From the NCBI GenBank assembly GCA_027065385.1, contig JAMOOP010000082.1:1-42174 (forward strand): a stretch of DNA of 42,174 bases, written 5' to 3'. The position numbers and the translations under genes are program-made. Below, one piece after another: positions 16,313 through 25,001 of this stretch. This DNA is from Campylobacteraceae bacterium (GTDB lineage: Bacteria > Campylobacterota > Campylobacteria > Campylobacterales > Sulfurovaceae). The stretch's first letter is position 1; every line of letters begins with the position of its first letter. Below the pieces are notes generated by a model. That model was not told the DNA's origin and did not search any database. It saw nothing but the letters and a program-made list of their open reading frames with translations.

Positions 16313-17320
16313 ATGATAAGCGTTGGAGTAGTTGGAGCTAGTGGATATACTGGCTTAGAATTAATTAAAATGATTATTAATCACCCTAAATTTGAGTTAA
16401 AATATTTAGCCACAACAACAGGTGATAGCATAATTGAGCAATTACACCCATCATTAGAGGGTGTAATTACTCATAATGTAGAAAAAGCTTCTATAGAAGG
16501 TGTAATAGATAGTTGTGAATTGGTCTTTTTAGCACTTCCTCATAAAGCATCAATGGGTTTTGCTAAAGGGTTAATTGATGCTGGTATTAAAGTAGTTGAT
16601 TTATCTGCTGATTATAGACTAGATTTAGAAACTTATGAAAAATACTACTGCAGACATGAAGATGCAAGGCATTTAAACTCTAGTGTTTATGGTCTTATAG
16701 AGTATTATAGAGAAGATTTAAAAAAAGCCAAGCTTGTAGCAGGGCCAGGTTGTTATCCAACTGCTACACTTTTAGGAATTTTACCATTTATTCCATATAT
16801 TGATACTACTGTACCACTATTTGTAGATGCAAAATCAGGAGTTAGTGGAGCAGGTAAAAAATTATCTACTACAACACATTTTGTAACTATTAATGATAAT
16901 ATATTTGCTTATAATCCTTTAAAACATAGACATGCACCTGAAATTACTGAAAAAATAGAAAAAATTCATGGAGCAAAAATAAATGTAAATTTTGTACCAC
17001 ACTTAATACCTGCAACTAGGGGAGAGTTAGTTAGTATCTATGCTGTTTTAAAAGAGGATATTAATCCATTAGAGATACTTAAAAAACATTATGCTAATGA
17101 TAAATTTATTAGAATTAGAGAAAAACCAGTTGATATAAAAAGCACAGCAGGAACACATTTTTGTGATATATATGCACAAAAAAATCAAAATGCACTATTT
17201 ATAAGTTCTGCTATAGATAATCTTCTTCGAGGAGCATCATCACAAGCATTGGTAGCTGGAAATTTAATGTGTGGGTTTGATGAGGGGTTAGGAGTACCAA
17301 CTATATCTTATATGCCTTAA
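16313..17320 (+). CDS. argC: N-acetyl-gamma-glutamyl-phosphate reductase ArgC
   Basis: ArgC reduces N-acetylglutamyl phosphate to the semialdehyde in arginine synthesis. The 335-residue enzyme has the Rossmann NADP site VGASGYTGLELI (8-19) and the catalytic Cys147 in GPGCYPTATL. The later HRHAPEI holds the substrate His. The C-terminus (FISSAIDNLLRGASSQALVAGNLMCG, in part) is standard. Its ATG abuts the greA stop, so the two genes are probably cotranscribed, although no shared function is known. Confidence 0.96.
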   Translation: MISVGVVGASGYTGLELIKMIINHPKFELKYLATTTGDSIIEQLHPSLEGVITHNVEKASIEGVIDSCELVFLALPHKASMGFAKGLIDAGIKVVDLSADYRLDLETYEKYYCRHEDARHLNSSVYGLIEYYREDLKKAKLVAGPGCYPTATLLGILPFIPYIDTTVPLFVDAKSGVSGAGKKLSTTTHFVTINDNIFAYNPLKHRHAPEITEKIEKIHGAKINVNFVPHLIPATRGELVSIYAVLKEDINPLEILKKHYANDKFIRIREKPVDIKSTAGTHFCDIYAQKNQNALFISSAIDNLLRGASSQALVAGNLMCGFDEGLGVPTISYMP

Positions 17321-17402
17321 ATTATAAAATATTCTATGTTAAAAAGTGTTCTTTAATTAAAAAAAGAGGATAATCTAATTTTTAAAATTAAGGAATATTA
17401 TT

Positions 17403-18827
17403 ATGCGTAAAACCAAAATAGTGATAACTGTAGGACCTGCAACATCATCATTTGAGATGATAAAAAAATTAATTCTTAAAGGGGTTAATGTCTTTAGATT
17501 AAATTTTTCTCATGGTGACCATGATACACACTTAGAAAGTATAAAAACCATAAGACAAGTATCAAAAGAGTTAAAAAAAGAGGTTGCTATACTTCAAGAT
17601 ATTTCAGGACCTAAAGTTCGTATAGGAGATATTGATGGAGTATTACAACTTACAAAAGGTGATACTATAAAATTAACTAAAGAAGATAGTGATAATAGAC
17701 TAAGTTTAAAACTATCTTATCCTAGAATTATAGATATGGTTAATATTGGAGAAGAGGTATTTTTTGCAGATGGAACAATTCAAACAGTAGTTATACATAA
17801 AGATAAAGATTATTTAGAACTAAAATTACTAAATAGTGGAGAGTTAACTTCAAGAAAAGGTGTAAATTTTCCAAAAACCAAATTAAAAATTTCTGCAATT
17901 ACCAATAAAGATAGAAAAGATATAGCCTTTGGTGCAAAAAATGGTATTGATATTGTAGCTCTCTCTTTTGTTCAAAATAGAGAAGATATTTTAAATGCAA
18001 AAGCTATTATGAAAGCTTATAAATTTACTCCTTTTATTGTCTCAAAAATAGAAACAGGTGAGGCAATTAATAATTTAGATGATATTTTAGACTTATCTGA
18101 TGGGGTTATGGTAGCAAGAGGAGATTTAGGTGCAGAGTTTGGAGTTACTAAACTGCCAAGAATTCAAAAACGAATTATCTCTATAGCAAATGGGAGAAAT
18201 AAACCCACTATTACAGCAACTCAAATGTTAACGAGTATGAAAGATAACCCTTTTCCAACAAGAGCTGAAGTCAGTGATATTGCAAATGCTGTTTATGATG
18301 GAACTGATGCTGTAATGTTAAGTGATGAGACAACAGTTGGAAAGTTTCCTATAGAAGCAGTTAAGGTTCTTCATGATACTATTAAAGATGTGGAGAAAGA
18401 TTATCCATATTTTAAATCATTTAATACACTTAATAAAGCTGATGCAGTCTCAAAATCAGCTGTAGAGTTAGCTAAAAACTTAGATAAAGAGGCTTTAGTC
18501 TCATTTACTCTTTCAGGAATGTCAGCTCAAACACTCTCTAAATATAGACCAAAACAGTCTATTTATGCCATAAGCCATAGTTTAGAAACACATAGAAAGC
18601 TTAGTTTAGTTTGGGGAGTAAATCCTCTTTTTATGATGGATAAAGTAATAAATCCAACTAGACTTATTTATGACTTTGTTCAAAAAATCCTAGAAGAGGA
18701 GTATGCTACTATGGAGAGTAGATTTATTATTACAATGGGTGCAGTAACAGGAGAACTAGGTTCAACTAATTTTATACGGCTACTTAATCGTGAAGGAATG
18801 GAGGCTATTTTAGCTTCGGAGTTTTAA
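17403..18827 (+). CDS. pyk: Pyruvate kinase
   Basis: Pyruvate kinase makes pyruvate and ATP from phosphoenolpyruvate. The 474 residues match type II bacterial enzymes. Motifs are KIVITVGPAT at the start, VFRLNFSHGD, the DISGPKVRIG segment opening the B domain, the catalytic Lys region FIVSKIETGEAI, GVMVARGDLGAEFG with metal ligands, and TATQMLTSM. The C-terminal allosteric domain is somewhat divergent. An AAGGAATATT precedes ATG 17403. An inverted repeat follows the gene before a convergent neighbour. Confidence 0.96.
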   Translation: MRKTKIVITVGPATSSFEMIKKLILKGVNVFRLNFSHGDHDTHLESIKTIRQVSKELKKEVAILQDISGPKVRIGDIDGVLQLTKGDTIKLTKEDSDNRLSLKLSYPRIIDMVNIGEEVFFADGTIQTVVIHKDKDYLELKLLNSGELTSRKGVNFPKTKLKISAITNKDRKDIAFGAKNGIDIVALSFVQNREDILNAKAIMKAYKFTPFIVSKIETGEAINNLDDILDLSDGVMVARGDLGAEFGVTKLPRIQKRIISIANGRNKPTITATQMLTSMKDNPFPTRAEVSDIANAVYDGTDAVMLSDETTVGKFPIEAVKVLHDTIKDVEKDYPYFKSFNTLNKADAVSKSAVELAKNLDKEALVSFTLSGMSAQTLSKYRPKQSIYAISHSLETHRKLSLVWGVNPLFMMDKVINPTRLIYDFVQKILEEEYATMESRFIITMGAVTGELGSTNFIRLLNREGMEAILASEF

Positions 18828-18841
18828 TGTAGATTTTGTAT

Positions 18842-18872
18842 TTATACATTTCATCAAATTTGAGATGTATAA
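18842..18872. terminator. Inverted repeat between convergent pyk and glycohydrolase genes
   Basis: TTATACATTTC (18842-18852) pairs with GAGATGTATAA (18862-18872), 11 pairs with one G-U, around a 9-base loop. Lying between convergent genes, it may terminate transcription from both sides. The stem is AT-rich and lacks a long T-run. Confidence 0.45.
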
Positions 18873-18901
18873 TCTTAAAAAGTTGTGATGTTATAGTAAA
18901 T

Positions 18902-19666
18902 TTAAGAACTAAACTTTTTAAACCTCTCTAAAATATCAATAAACTCACTACTTAAATAACTATAGACTTTATCTTCTATATCTTTTGGAATGCCATAATA
19001 GGCTTCTGCAATTCCTCCTGATATTGCTCCCATTGTATCTGCATCTCCTCCTAAAGAGATAGCATTCCTTATACAATCTTCGTAAGAGTTTGCATCTAAA
19101 AAACATATTATTGACTCAGGTACTGATTTTTGACAAGATACCTCAAATTGGTAATTTGGTCTAATTTCATCTACAGTTCTATCTAAGTTATATTTAAATC
19201 TATCAGATATTTCCCTTCTTATTTCCTCTTTTGTTGCCCCTTTTCTTGCCATAAAAATAGCTAATGCTATTGATTTTGCTCCTTTAATTCCCTCTATATG
19301 ATTATGTGTTATTTCAGCAGATTTTTGAGCCTCTTCTAAAACTTTTTCTTGACTATTAAAAGCCCATGCAATAGGTGAAACTCTCATTGCAGAACCATTT
19401 CCCCATGAATTATAAGGTTTATATTCCTCTCCTTTTAACCATCTTCTAAAATTTCCACCATAACCTACATTAGGATATTTTAATCCAAAATCTATTATAT
19501 TATTAAGATATGGCTCTTTATCTAATATTGATTTAGCTATTGCCATGCTTAAGACGGTATCATCTGTAAAACGACTACCTTTTGGAAAAAGTTCAAACTC
19601 TTTTGTTTTTACAGCATTAAACTCATAAGTTGAACCAATAATATCACCTGCTATTGCTCCTAACAT
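18902..19666 (-). CDS. ADP-ribosylglycohydrolase family protein (DraG/ARH type)
   Basis: This 254-residue protein belongs to the dinuclear-metal ADP-ribosylglycohydrolases, which remove ADP-ribose from proteins, nucleic acids or small molecules. The metal-binding residues are visible in GAIAGDIIGSTYE, RFTDDTVLSMAIA and GGDADTMGAISGGIAEAYYG. Length fits the shorter members. No nitrogenase genes or DraT lie nearby, so the classic DraG role is not suggested. Such proteins also occur as stand-alone detoxifiers and near toxins or prophages. The substrate is unknown. The next gene starts 68 bases away on the same strand. Confidence 0.88.
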   Translation of the reverse strand: MLGAIAGDIIGSTYEFNAVKTKEFELFPKGSRFTDDTVLSMAIAKSILDKEPYLNNIIDFGLKYPNVGYGGNFRRWLKGEEYKPYNSWGNGSAMRVSPIAWAFNSQEKVLEEAQKSAEITHNHIEGIKGAKSIALAIFMARKGATKEEIRREISDRFKYNLDRTVDEIRPNYQFEVSCQKSVPESIICFLDANSYEDCIRNAISLGGDADTMGAISGGIAEAYYGIPKDIEDKVYSYLSSEFIDILERFKKFSS

Positions 19667-19734
19667 TTTATATCCTTTTTTAATATTATAACCAAAGAAG
19701 ATATTTTATTCAATATCTTTAAATATATGCTCAT

Positions 19735-20031
19735 TCACTCAAAAATATGCACAGCCAACCAAACACTACCTCTCTCCATTTTCAAAATCTGATGAGCTGT
19801 TTTAGCTGGAATAAAGAAAGTTTCTCCTTTAGTTAAAGTTACCTCTTTTTGTTCAACTCTTAAAGTTACCCTACCATCTAATAAAACTACCCACTCATCT
19901 TCATCTTGACAATATTCTATAGAATTAAAATCATTAGAACTTACAATACGAACTATTTTTATATTTTTGTATTCTAATAGAGTAGTAAACTCTTCACCTT
20001 TTTTTGGGATTTTATAGTTAAATAGGTTCAT
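19735..20031 (-). CDS. Cupin domain protein
   Basis: A 98-residue single-domain cupin. The core strands are visible: EWVVLLDGRVTLRVEQKEV, then LTKGETFFIPAKTAHQI. The usual first cupin motif has Gln/Cys/Asp/Glu (YCQDEDEW) rather than the HxH pair, and a single His (AHQI) remains from motif 2, so metal binding may be weak. Very similar small cupins are common next to rnr-like genes, but their role is unknown. It ends the rnr transcript with a 3-base gap after rnr. Confidence 0.8.
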   Translation of the reverse strand: MNLFNYKIPKKGEEFTTLLEYKNIKIVRIVSSNDFNSIEYCQDEDEWVVLLDGRVTLRVEQKEVTLTKGETFFIPAKTAHQILKMERGSVWLAVHIFE

Positions 20032-20034
20032 ATC

Positions 20035-21981
20035 TTAACTCTCTATTTTAGAGATAAACTCCCCATAAACTTTAGCTAAAGCAATATTAACTTCACTAAT
20101 TTTAACTCTAATTTTATCAAATAGCATTAAATTATCACCTCTTAGATTAATAGTAACTCCATCTATTTCGGCTTCTAAAATAGCTTTTGCACTCTCTCCT
20201 ACTTCAATAACTCTAGCATTAAACTCTTTACCTATTTTAGTTTCTGCCCATCTAGCAAGTTTTCTATCTCTAAAATCCCACTCTGCTTTTGTGGACTCTC
20301 TTTCAAGTTCAGAGACTCTTGCACTTAGTGGCTCTATATTTCTTAGAAGATAATCCATTTGTTCCTTATTATCTTTCAGTTGTGCCTTTATTAAACGGTG
20401 TAGAATAAGGTCAGAGTATCTTCTAATTGGTGATGTAAAGTGTGAGTAGTGGCTAAATCCTAAACCAAAATGTCCCTCATTATAGGCTGAATATGTAGCC
20501 TGTTTTAGAGATTTAATAATCATCTCATCAACCTCACTTGCAAGTCCCAAATTTTTAGCCTCTTTTTGAATTGCTTTTATTAGAGATGGAGCATCTTCAT
20601 ACTCTTTTACAAATAGTCCAATAGTAGCTAAATCATTTAAAAGCTCTTCTAATTTTGTAAGTTGTGGTGGCAAATGAACCCTAAATATCCCATATTCAAA
20701 CCTTTTAGCACTTGCTCTATTGGCTAAAAGCATACACTCTTCTATTAATGAGTGTGATGGTGTGCCTGTCTCTATTTGGGTTTTAACTAAATTATGTTCA
20801 CTATCAATAGTTAGTTTTATCTCTTCACTTCTAAAATCAAATCCACTTTCTAATCTCTTTTCTCTAAGTCTCTTAGTTATCTTTTGAAGAGGAAGAAGAT
20901 ATTTTAAAATTCTTTTTTCATGCTCTTTCAGTACATTTAAGCCTTGATTTTCTATAATTTTATCCACCTCATTATAATTAAATCTTCTTTTAGAGTGTAT
21001 AATTGCCTCAAAAAACTCCTCTTTTATAGGCTCTAGGCTACTCTTATCTAACTCTATTTTTGCTACAAATGCTAATCTATCAACACTAGGTTTTAGAGAA
21101 CAGATATTTTCACTAAGCTCTCTTGGTAACATTGGAAAAGATTTATGTGGTAGATAAGTAGTAAATCCTCTTCTTTTTGCCTCTTGGTCAATAGGGCTAA
21201 AATAATCAATATAAAAACTTACATCTGCAATAGCCACATATAGAGTATAATTTTCTAAATCAAAATAGATAGCATCATCAAAATCTTTAGCAGTTACAGG
21301 GTCAATAGTACAAAAGTCTAAATCTCTTAAATCCACTCTATTTTTATGCTCTTCGACTTTAACTTCATTCTCCACCTCTTTAGCTTGATTTAGACAATCC
21401 TCTTCAAACTTATCTGCTCTATTAAATAGTTCTAAAGATATTCTCTCATCCACTTTAGGGTCTCCTAAATGCCCAAAAACCTCTAAAACCCTATCTGTTA
21501 AACTATCAACTCTCATAACAGTTCCAATTTTAAAGGCTTTTAAATCCATACCCTCCATAATAGCATTAGTTGGAATGTTTGTTTTTATATTTAGTGTCTC
21601 AAATATACCCTGTTCATTAATATTGGTATATACAATATTAAATATATGTGCCACTTTTACAATTAAAACAACCTTTGCAGATGCTCTTCCTCTTCTAGCT
21701 ATTACTCTTTTTACTACAACAGTATCACCAAAATTGGCATCTTTTAAATCATTAGGCTCTATAAGTAAATCTTTTTGCTTCTTTGAGGAGGCTTCAACAA
21801 AACCTTTTCCCTGCTTATTAATATATAATTTTCCTACTCTATATAGAGATTTAAGTCTCCACAACCCATCTATCTCTTCTATAGCATTAAGATTTTTTAG
21901 AGTTTGAAATGAGTTTATATCCTCTTGTTCTAAATCACTTTCTTTAAAACCTTTAGTTAACTGTATTGCAAATGGGTTCAA
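20035..21981 (-). CDS. rnr: Ribonuclease R (RNase II/VacB family)
   Basis: RNase R is a processive 3'-5' exoribonuclease for structured RNA. The 648-residue protein has an N-terminal OB/cold-shock-like region (GKGFVEASSKKQKDLLI), the RNB catalytic domain opening with DPVTAKDFDDAIYF (the Asp cluster that binds magnesium), YLPHKSFPMLPRELSENICSL, and HYSHFTSPIRRYSDLILHR (signature), and a C-terminal S1-like domain (FNARVIEVGESAKAILEAE). It is shorter than the E. coli protein (about 810) but normal for Campylobacterota. The start is TTG at 21981. Confidence 0.95.
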   Translation of the reverse strand: MNPFAIQLTKGFKESDLEQEDINSFQTLKNLNAIEEIDGLWRLKSLYRVGKLYINKQGKGFVEASSKKQKDLLIEPNDLKDANFGDTVVVKRVIARRGRASAKVVLIVKVAHIFNIVYTNINEQGIFETLNIKTNIPTNAIMEGMDLKAFKIGTVMRVDSLTDRVLEVFGHLGDPKVDERISLELFNRADKFEEDCLNQAKEVENEVKVEEHKNRVDLRDLDFCTIDPVTAKDFDDAIYFDLENYTLYVAIADVSFYIDYFSPIDQEAKRRGFTTYLPHKSFPMLPRELSENICSLKPSVDRLAFVAKIELDKSSLEPIKEEFFEAIIHSKRRFNYNEVDKIIENQGLNVLKEHEKRILKYLLPLQKITKRLREKRLESGFDFRSEEIKLTIDSEHNLVKTQIETGTPSHSLIEECMLLANRASAKRFEYGIFRVHLPPQLTKLEELLNDLATIGLFVKEYEDAPSLIKAIQKEAKNLGLASEVDEMIIKSLKQATYSAYNEGHFGLGFSHYSHFTSPIRRYSDLILHRLIKAQLKDNKEQMDYLLRNIEPLSARVSELERESTKAEWDFRDRKLARWAETKIGKEFNARVIEVGESAKAILEAEIDGVTINLRGDNLMLFDKIRVKISEVNIALAKVYGEFISKIES

Positions 21982-22010
21982 ATTGATGCCTTTATTAATA
22001 AAATTGTGAT

Positions 22011-22019
22011 ATTATAGCA
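22011..22019 (-). promoter_or_regulatory. Extended -10 promoter (TGCTATAAT) for rnr
   Basis: On the minus strand TGCTATAAT runs from 22019 to 22011, 29 bases before the TTG of rnr. Confidence 0.55.
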
Positions 22020-22069
22020 AATTTTAGGAGTATATTAATGGTTTAAATGTAGTAGGAGAAGCTGGATTT

Positions 22070-23389
22070 TTAACTTATACTTTTAATAATTTTCCTCAAT
22101 GACTCTTTTAAATAGTTACTATTATTTTCATCATTATACTCTGGAAAATTTGATATATATCCTCTATCTACTATTCCATTTGCAGTTTTTAATATAAGAT
22201 TATTATAATCTTTTTCAACTTTTATTTTATCTATTTTTGTATCCATAATCTCTTTTAGAGTTAAACCATTACGGTATTTTATAACTCCATTAAACTCTTG
22301 ATACCAAGTAAGCCCAAAAATAATAGCAGGTTTTTCAACCATTAAAGCTTCCCAACCAGCAGTTCCTGTAATAGTGGCTACAAACTCACAACTATTAATT
22401 AAATCAAAACTATTAACCTCTTTAGAGATATATATAGCATTTTTAATAAGAGATAATCTTTTAAAAAAGTACTCCCCTCTATGCCCCTCTAACTGCTTTG
22501 GGTTCTCTTTAACATATATAACCCAATCTTTTGGGATAATATTTGATATTTTCTCTATGGCTAAAATTTGGTCTGTATAAATCCCACCTAAAGTAGATGT
22601 TGTCATCTCTGGTTGCATCTGTAAAGGAAAATATACACTCTTTTTTGAACTATCTATAGAGGTTCGTTTTAATCTATTATAGTTATATTTAAATTCTAAA
22701 CAGTCAATATAACTCTTAATTAATCCTAAAAATGTCATTCGTCCAACACTTCTAAATATATATCTTCTAAGCTTTTGTATTAAAGTAAAGTTACAACTTC
22801 TATATTTTAATTTTATATTTTTCATATAGAATTGAACCTTTTGCATACCAAAATGAACCTTTTGATATGGATAATCAAATTGAACCTTAGATGTATTAAA
22901 TTTTCCAAAATCTTCTAATTTAGTAATATAATAAAAACGGTTAGGAATTAAAGATTGATACATTAAAACCATTTTAATATTTTTATATTTTGCAATAACT
23001 GTTAAAAGATAATCACTTCCAAAGTGAGGAAACATATAAAATAGCATTAATTCAATTTTTTCTCTATCTAAAAGTTCAGAAAAATAATCAAAAAAGTAGT
23101 TATATAGATTAATAGCCTCTTGGTGAGTAATGGCATATTGAGATGGATTTCTTGAAAACATATCTAAAAATATAGTAAAAGCTTCTTTATACACCTTATT
23201 ATAAATATCACTATTTAATCCACTATAAGGATTTTTCTCTACTCTTACCCGTCTTAATTTTCCTATATTAATGCTGTTTTCTCTATTTTTACCTATCCAA
23301 ACTTTAATATTAATTAGACCATCTCTTTCTAACTCTTTAATAGCTTTAGTTTGACTTTTCCAGTGCATTCCATATATTAGTGTATTCAT
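22070..23389 (-). CDS. Capsule/polysaccharide biosynthesis-type protein (capsule_synth-like)
   Basis: The 439-residue protein is probably cytoplasmic and has the C-terminal pattern of KpsS/KpsC-type Capsule_synth proteins, which transfer sugars in the Kdo family: DWVIYVKENP, then FDLINSCEFVATITGTAGWE followed by ALMVEKPAIIFG. The N-terminal half begins MNTLIYGMHWKSQ and is less conserved. Between residues of about 165 and 190 there are three KVQF/KVHF-like units encoded by a repeated TGAACCTT (minus-strand AAGGTTCA). The gene overlaps the upstream glycosyltransferase by 4 bases, so both are one transcript for a surface polysaccharide. No transporter genes are adjacent. Confidence 0.72.
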   Translation of the reverse strand: MNTLIYGMHWKSQTKAIKELERDGLINIKVWIGKNRENSINIGKLRRVRVEKNPYSGLNSDIYNKVYKEAFTIFLDMFSRNPSQYAITHQEAINLYNYFFDYFSELLDREKIELMLFYMFPHFGSDYLLTVIAKYKNIKMVLMYQSLIPNRFYYITKLEDFGKFNTSKVQFDYPYQKVHFGMQKVQFYMKNIKLKYRSCNFTLIQKLRRYIFRSVGRMTFLGLIKSYIDCLEFKYNYNRLKRTSIDSSKKSVYFPLQMQPEMTTSTLGGIYTDQILAIEKISNIIPKDWVIYVKENPKQLEGHRGEYFFKRLSLIKNAIYISKEVNSFDLINSCEFVATITGTAGWEALMVEKPAIIFGLTWYQEFNGVIKYRNGLTLKEIMDTKIDKIKVEKDYNNLILKTANGIVDRGYISNFPEYNDENNSNYLKESLRKIIKSIS

Positions 23390-24267
23390 CTACTTATAAC
23401 CTTTGATGGTAATCTATTTTCAGAGACAATCCCTATTTTTTTAAGTAACTCTATCTCTTTATCTTTAAAAATAAACTTTTTATACTCTTCTTTTAGTTTA
23501 CCATTTATATATTTTTTAACAAGCACTCTATAGTGGTCTCCCATTTTAACATTTGGAAAATTATCTAAAACCTCTTTTCTAGTAAGTACTCTTTTTTCAA
23601 ACTGCTTATAGCTTCTAATTGGATAATGATAATTTTTAATAGTGCTACAATTTTTTTTATTCCAAAATGCAATATGTTCAGCCGAATGATTTCCTGAATT
23701 TATTTTTATAACTCCATGTGGATTAATTATTACTTTTCTACTAGCTTGACCTAAAAGAACAGATATATCTTCTCTTTTAGCTACTCTATAATTTATTTGA
23801 TTAGAGACTTCATAAATAGAGTTAAAAAAAACATCTTCTTTCTCTATTGACTCAATAGGAGGTATTATATTAAATCTATCTACTCTTAAAATAGCACCTT
23901 TAAAATTTAAATGCTCTTTTAAAGAGTCGCCACTATTTGGTATCCAAAACTCATCAGCATCATTATTAATAATCCAATCAGGTTTATATATCTTTTTTGC
24001 CAAAAATGCTAATTTTGTCATAAATTTTTTCTGTTGATAGTACCCTTTTTCATCTACAATAGTTATCTCAAACTCGTTTTGAAGCTTAGATAAAATCTCT
24101 CTAGTCCCATCATTTGAGCCATTATCCATAATAACAAAAGCATCAACTCCTAAACTAGCATGAGTTCTAATATTAGCTTCTATAATATCAGCTTCATTTT
24201 TAACTAATATAGTCATAACTAATGTAATATTATTTGGCTCAAATTTATGTGTAAAATAATCTAACAT
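23386..24267 (-). CDS. Glycosyltransferase family 2-like protein
   Basis: A 293-residue GT-A-fold protein of the Glyco_tranf_2_4 type. It shows TLVMTILVKNEADIIEANI (16-34), DAFVIMDNGSNDGTREIL for nucleotide-sugar binding, and PDWIINNDADEFWIPN, which contains the DxD metal motif. Downstream are several His-containing segments (HGVIKINSGNHSAEH) typical of this subfamily. Its stop overlaps the start of the capsule-type gene by 4 bases, so the two are coupled. The acceptor sugar is unknown. The pair sits between rnr and hisH, an otherwise housekeeping neighbourhood, and may have been inserted. Confidence 0.83.
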   Translation of the reverse strand: MLDYFTHKFEPNNITLVMTILVKNEADIIEANIRTHASLGVDAFVIMDNGSNDGTREILSKLQNEFEITIVDEKGYYQQKKFMTKLAFLAKKIYKPDWIINNDADEFWIPNSGDSLKEHLNFKGAILRVDRFNIIPPIESIEKEDVFFNSIYEVSNQINYRVAKREDISVLLGQASRKVIINPHGVIKINSGNHSAEHIAFWNKKNCSTIKNYHYPIRSYKQFEKRVLTRKEVLDNFPNVKMGDHYRVLVKKYINGKLKEEYKKFIFKDKEIELLKKIGIVSENRLPSKVISR

Positions 24268-24340
24268 ATATAATCCTTAAAAGTAGAGACTCATTTTACA
24301 AACACTATTTGTAATTTTTACTTAATTATCTGATTTGTTT

Positions 24341-24349
24341 TGATATAAT
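24341..24349 (+). promoter_or_regulatory. Extended -10 promoter (TGATATAAT) for the hisH operon
   Basis: TGATATAAT at 24341-24349 followed by CTC lies 25 bases before the ATG of hisH. The identical core TTTGATATAATCTC, apart from one base at its left edge, precedes ffh at 39917. Confidence 0.65.
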
Positions 24350-24374
24350 CTCACTAAATTATAGGGAGTCATTA

Positions 24375-24986
24375 ATGATAGGAATTGTAGATTATAATAT
24401 GGGAAACTTAGCATCAGTTATAAATGGATTTAAAAAAATGGGTGCAGATATTGCTATAGAGAGTAACCCTAAAAAATTAAAAAATTATAGTAAACTAATT
24501 TTACCTGGTGTTGGAGCTTTTGGTGATGCAATGGAACATTTAAAGCAAAACGGAATGGATAGTGCTATAAAAGAGTATGCTAGTAGTGGAAAACCTCTAA
24601 TTGGTATTTGTCTTGGTATGCAACTTCTATTTGAGAGTAGTGAAGAGTTTGGAGACCATAAAGGGTTAGGTTTAATTGAGGGGAAAGTAGTAGCATTTAA
24701 ACAAGATAAATTTGACCATAAATTAAAAGTTCCACAAATGGGTTGGAATGAGCTATTTATTCAAAAAGAGACTCCTATTTTTAAAAATCTTCCAAAAGAG
24801 TTTTATCTATATTTTGTTCACTCATATCATGTAGAATGTAGAGATGAGTATGCAATAGGTAAAACCTATTATGGATATGAGTTTGTAAGTGCTGTTCAAA
24901 AAGATAATATATATGGAATACAACCACACCCAGAGAAGAGCCATAATAACGGCTTAAAGATTATAGAGAATTTTATAAAGCTATAA
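24375..24986 (+). CDS. hisH: Imidazole glycerol phosphate synthase glutaminase subunit HisH
   Basis: HisH releases ammonia from glutamine and passes it to HisF to build the imidazole ring of histidine and AICAR. The 203 residues show the class I glutamine amidotransferase triad: Cys79 in GICLGMQLLF, His185 and Glu187 in IQPHPEKSH. The N-terminus GIVDYNMGNLASV is the family signature. hisA should follow directly but is separated from it by 1.1 kb holding an ATPase and a TOPRIM-like gene. hisF is not in the window. Confidence 0.97.
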   Translation: MIGIVDYNMGNLASVINGFKKMGADIAIESNPKKLKNYSKLILPGVGAFGDAMEHLKQNGMDSAIKEYASSGKPLIGICLGMQLLFESSEEFGDHKGLGLIEGKVVAFKQDKFDHKLKVPQMGWNELFIQKETPIFKNLPKEFYLYFVHSYHVECRDEYAIGKTYYGYEFVSAVQKDNIYGIQPHPEKSHNNGLKIIENFIKL

Positions 24987-25001
24987 AAAAAAGGATAACC
25001 A

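Noticed and set aside
18902-19666. DraG linked to nitrogenase control
   Set aside because: No draT, nif genes or PII protein nearby; the family has many other members, so only the broad family is called.
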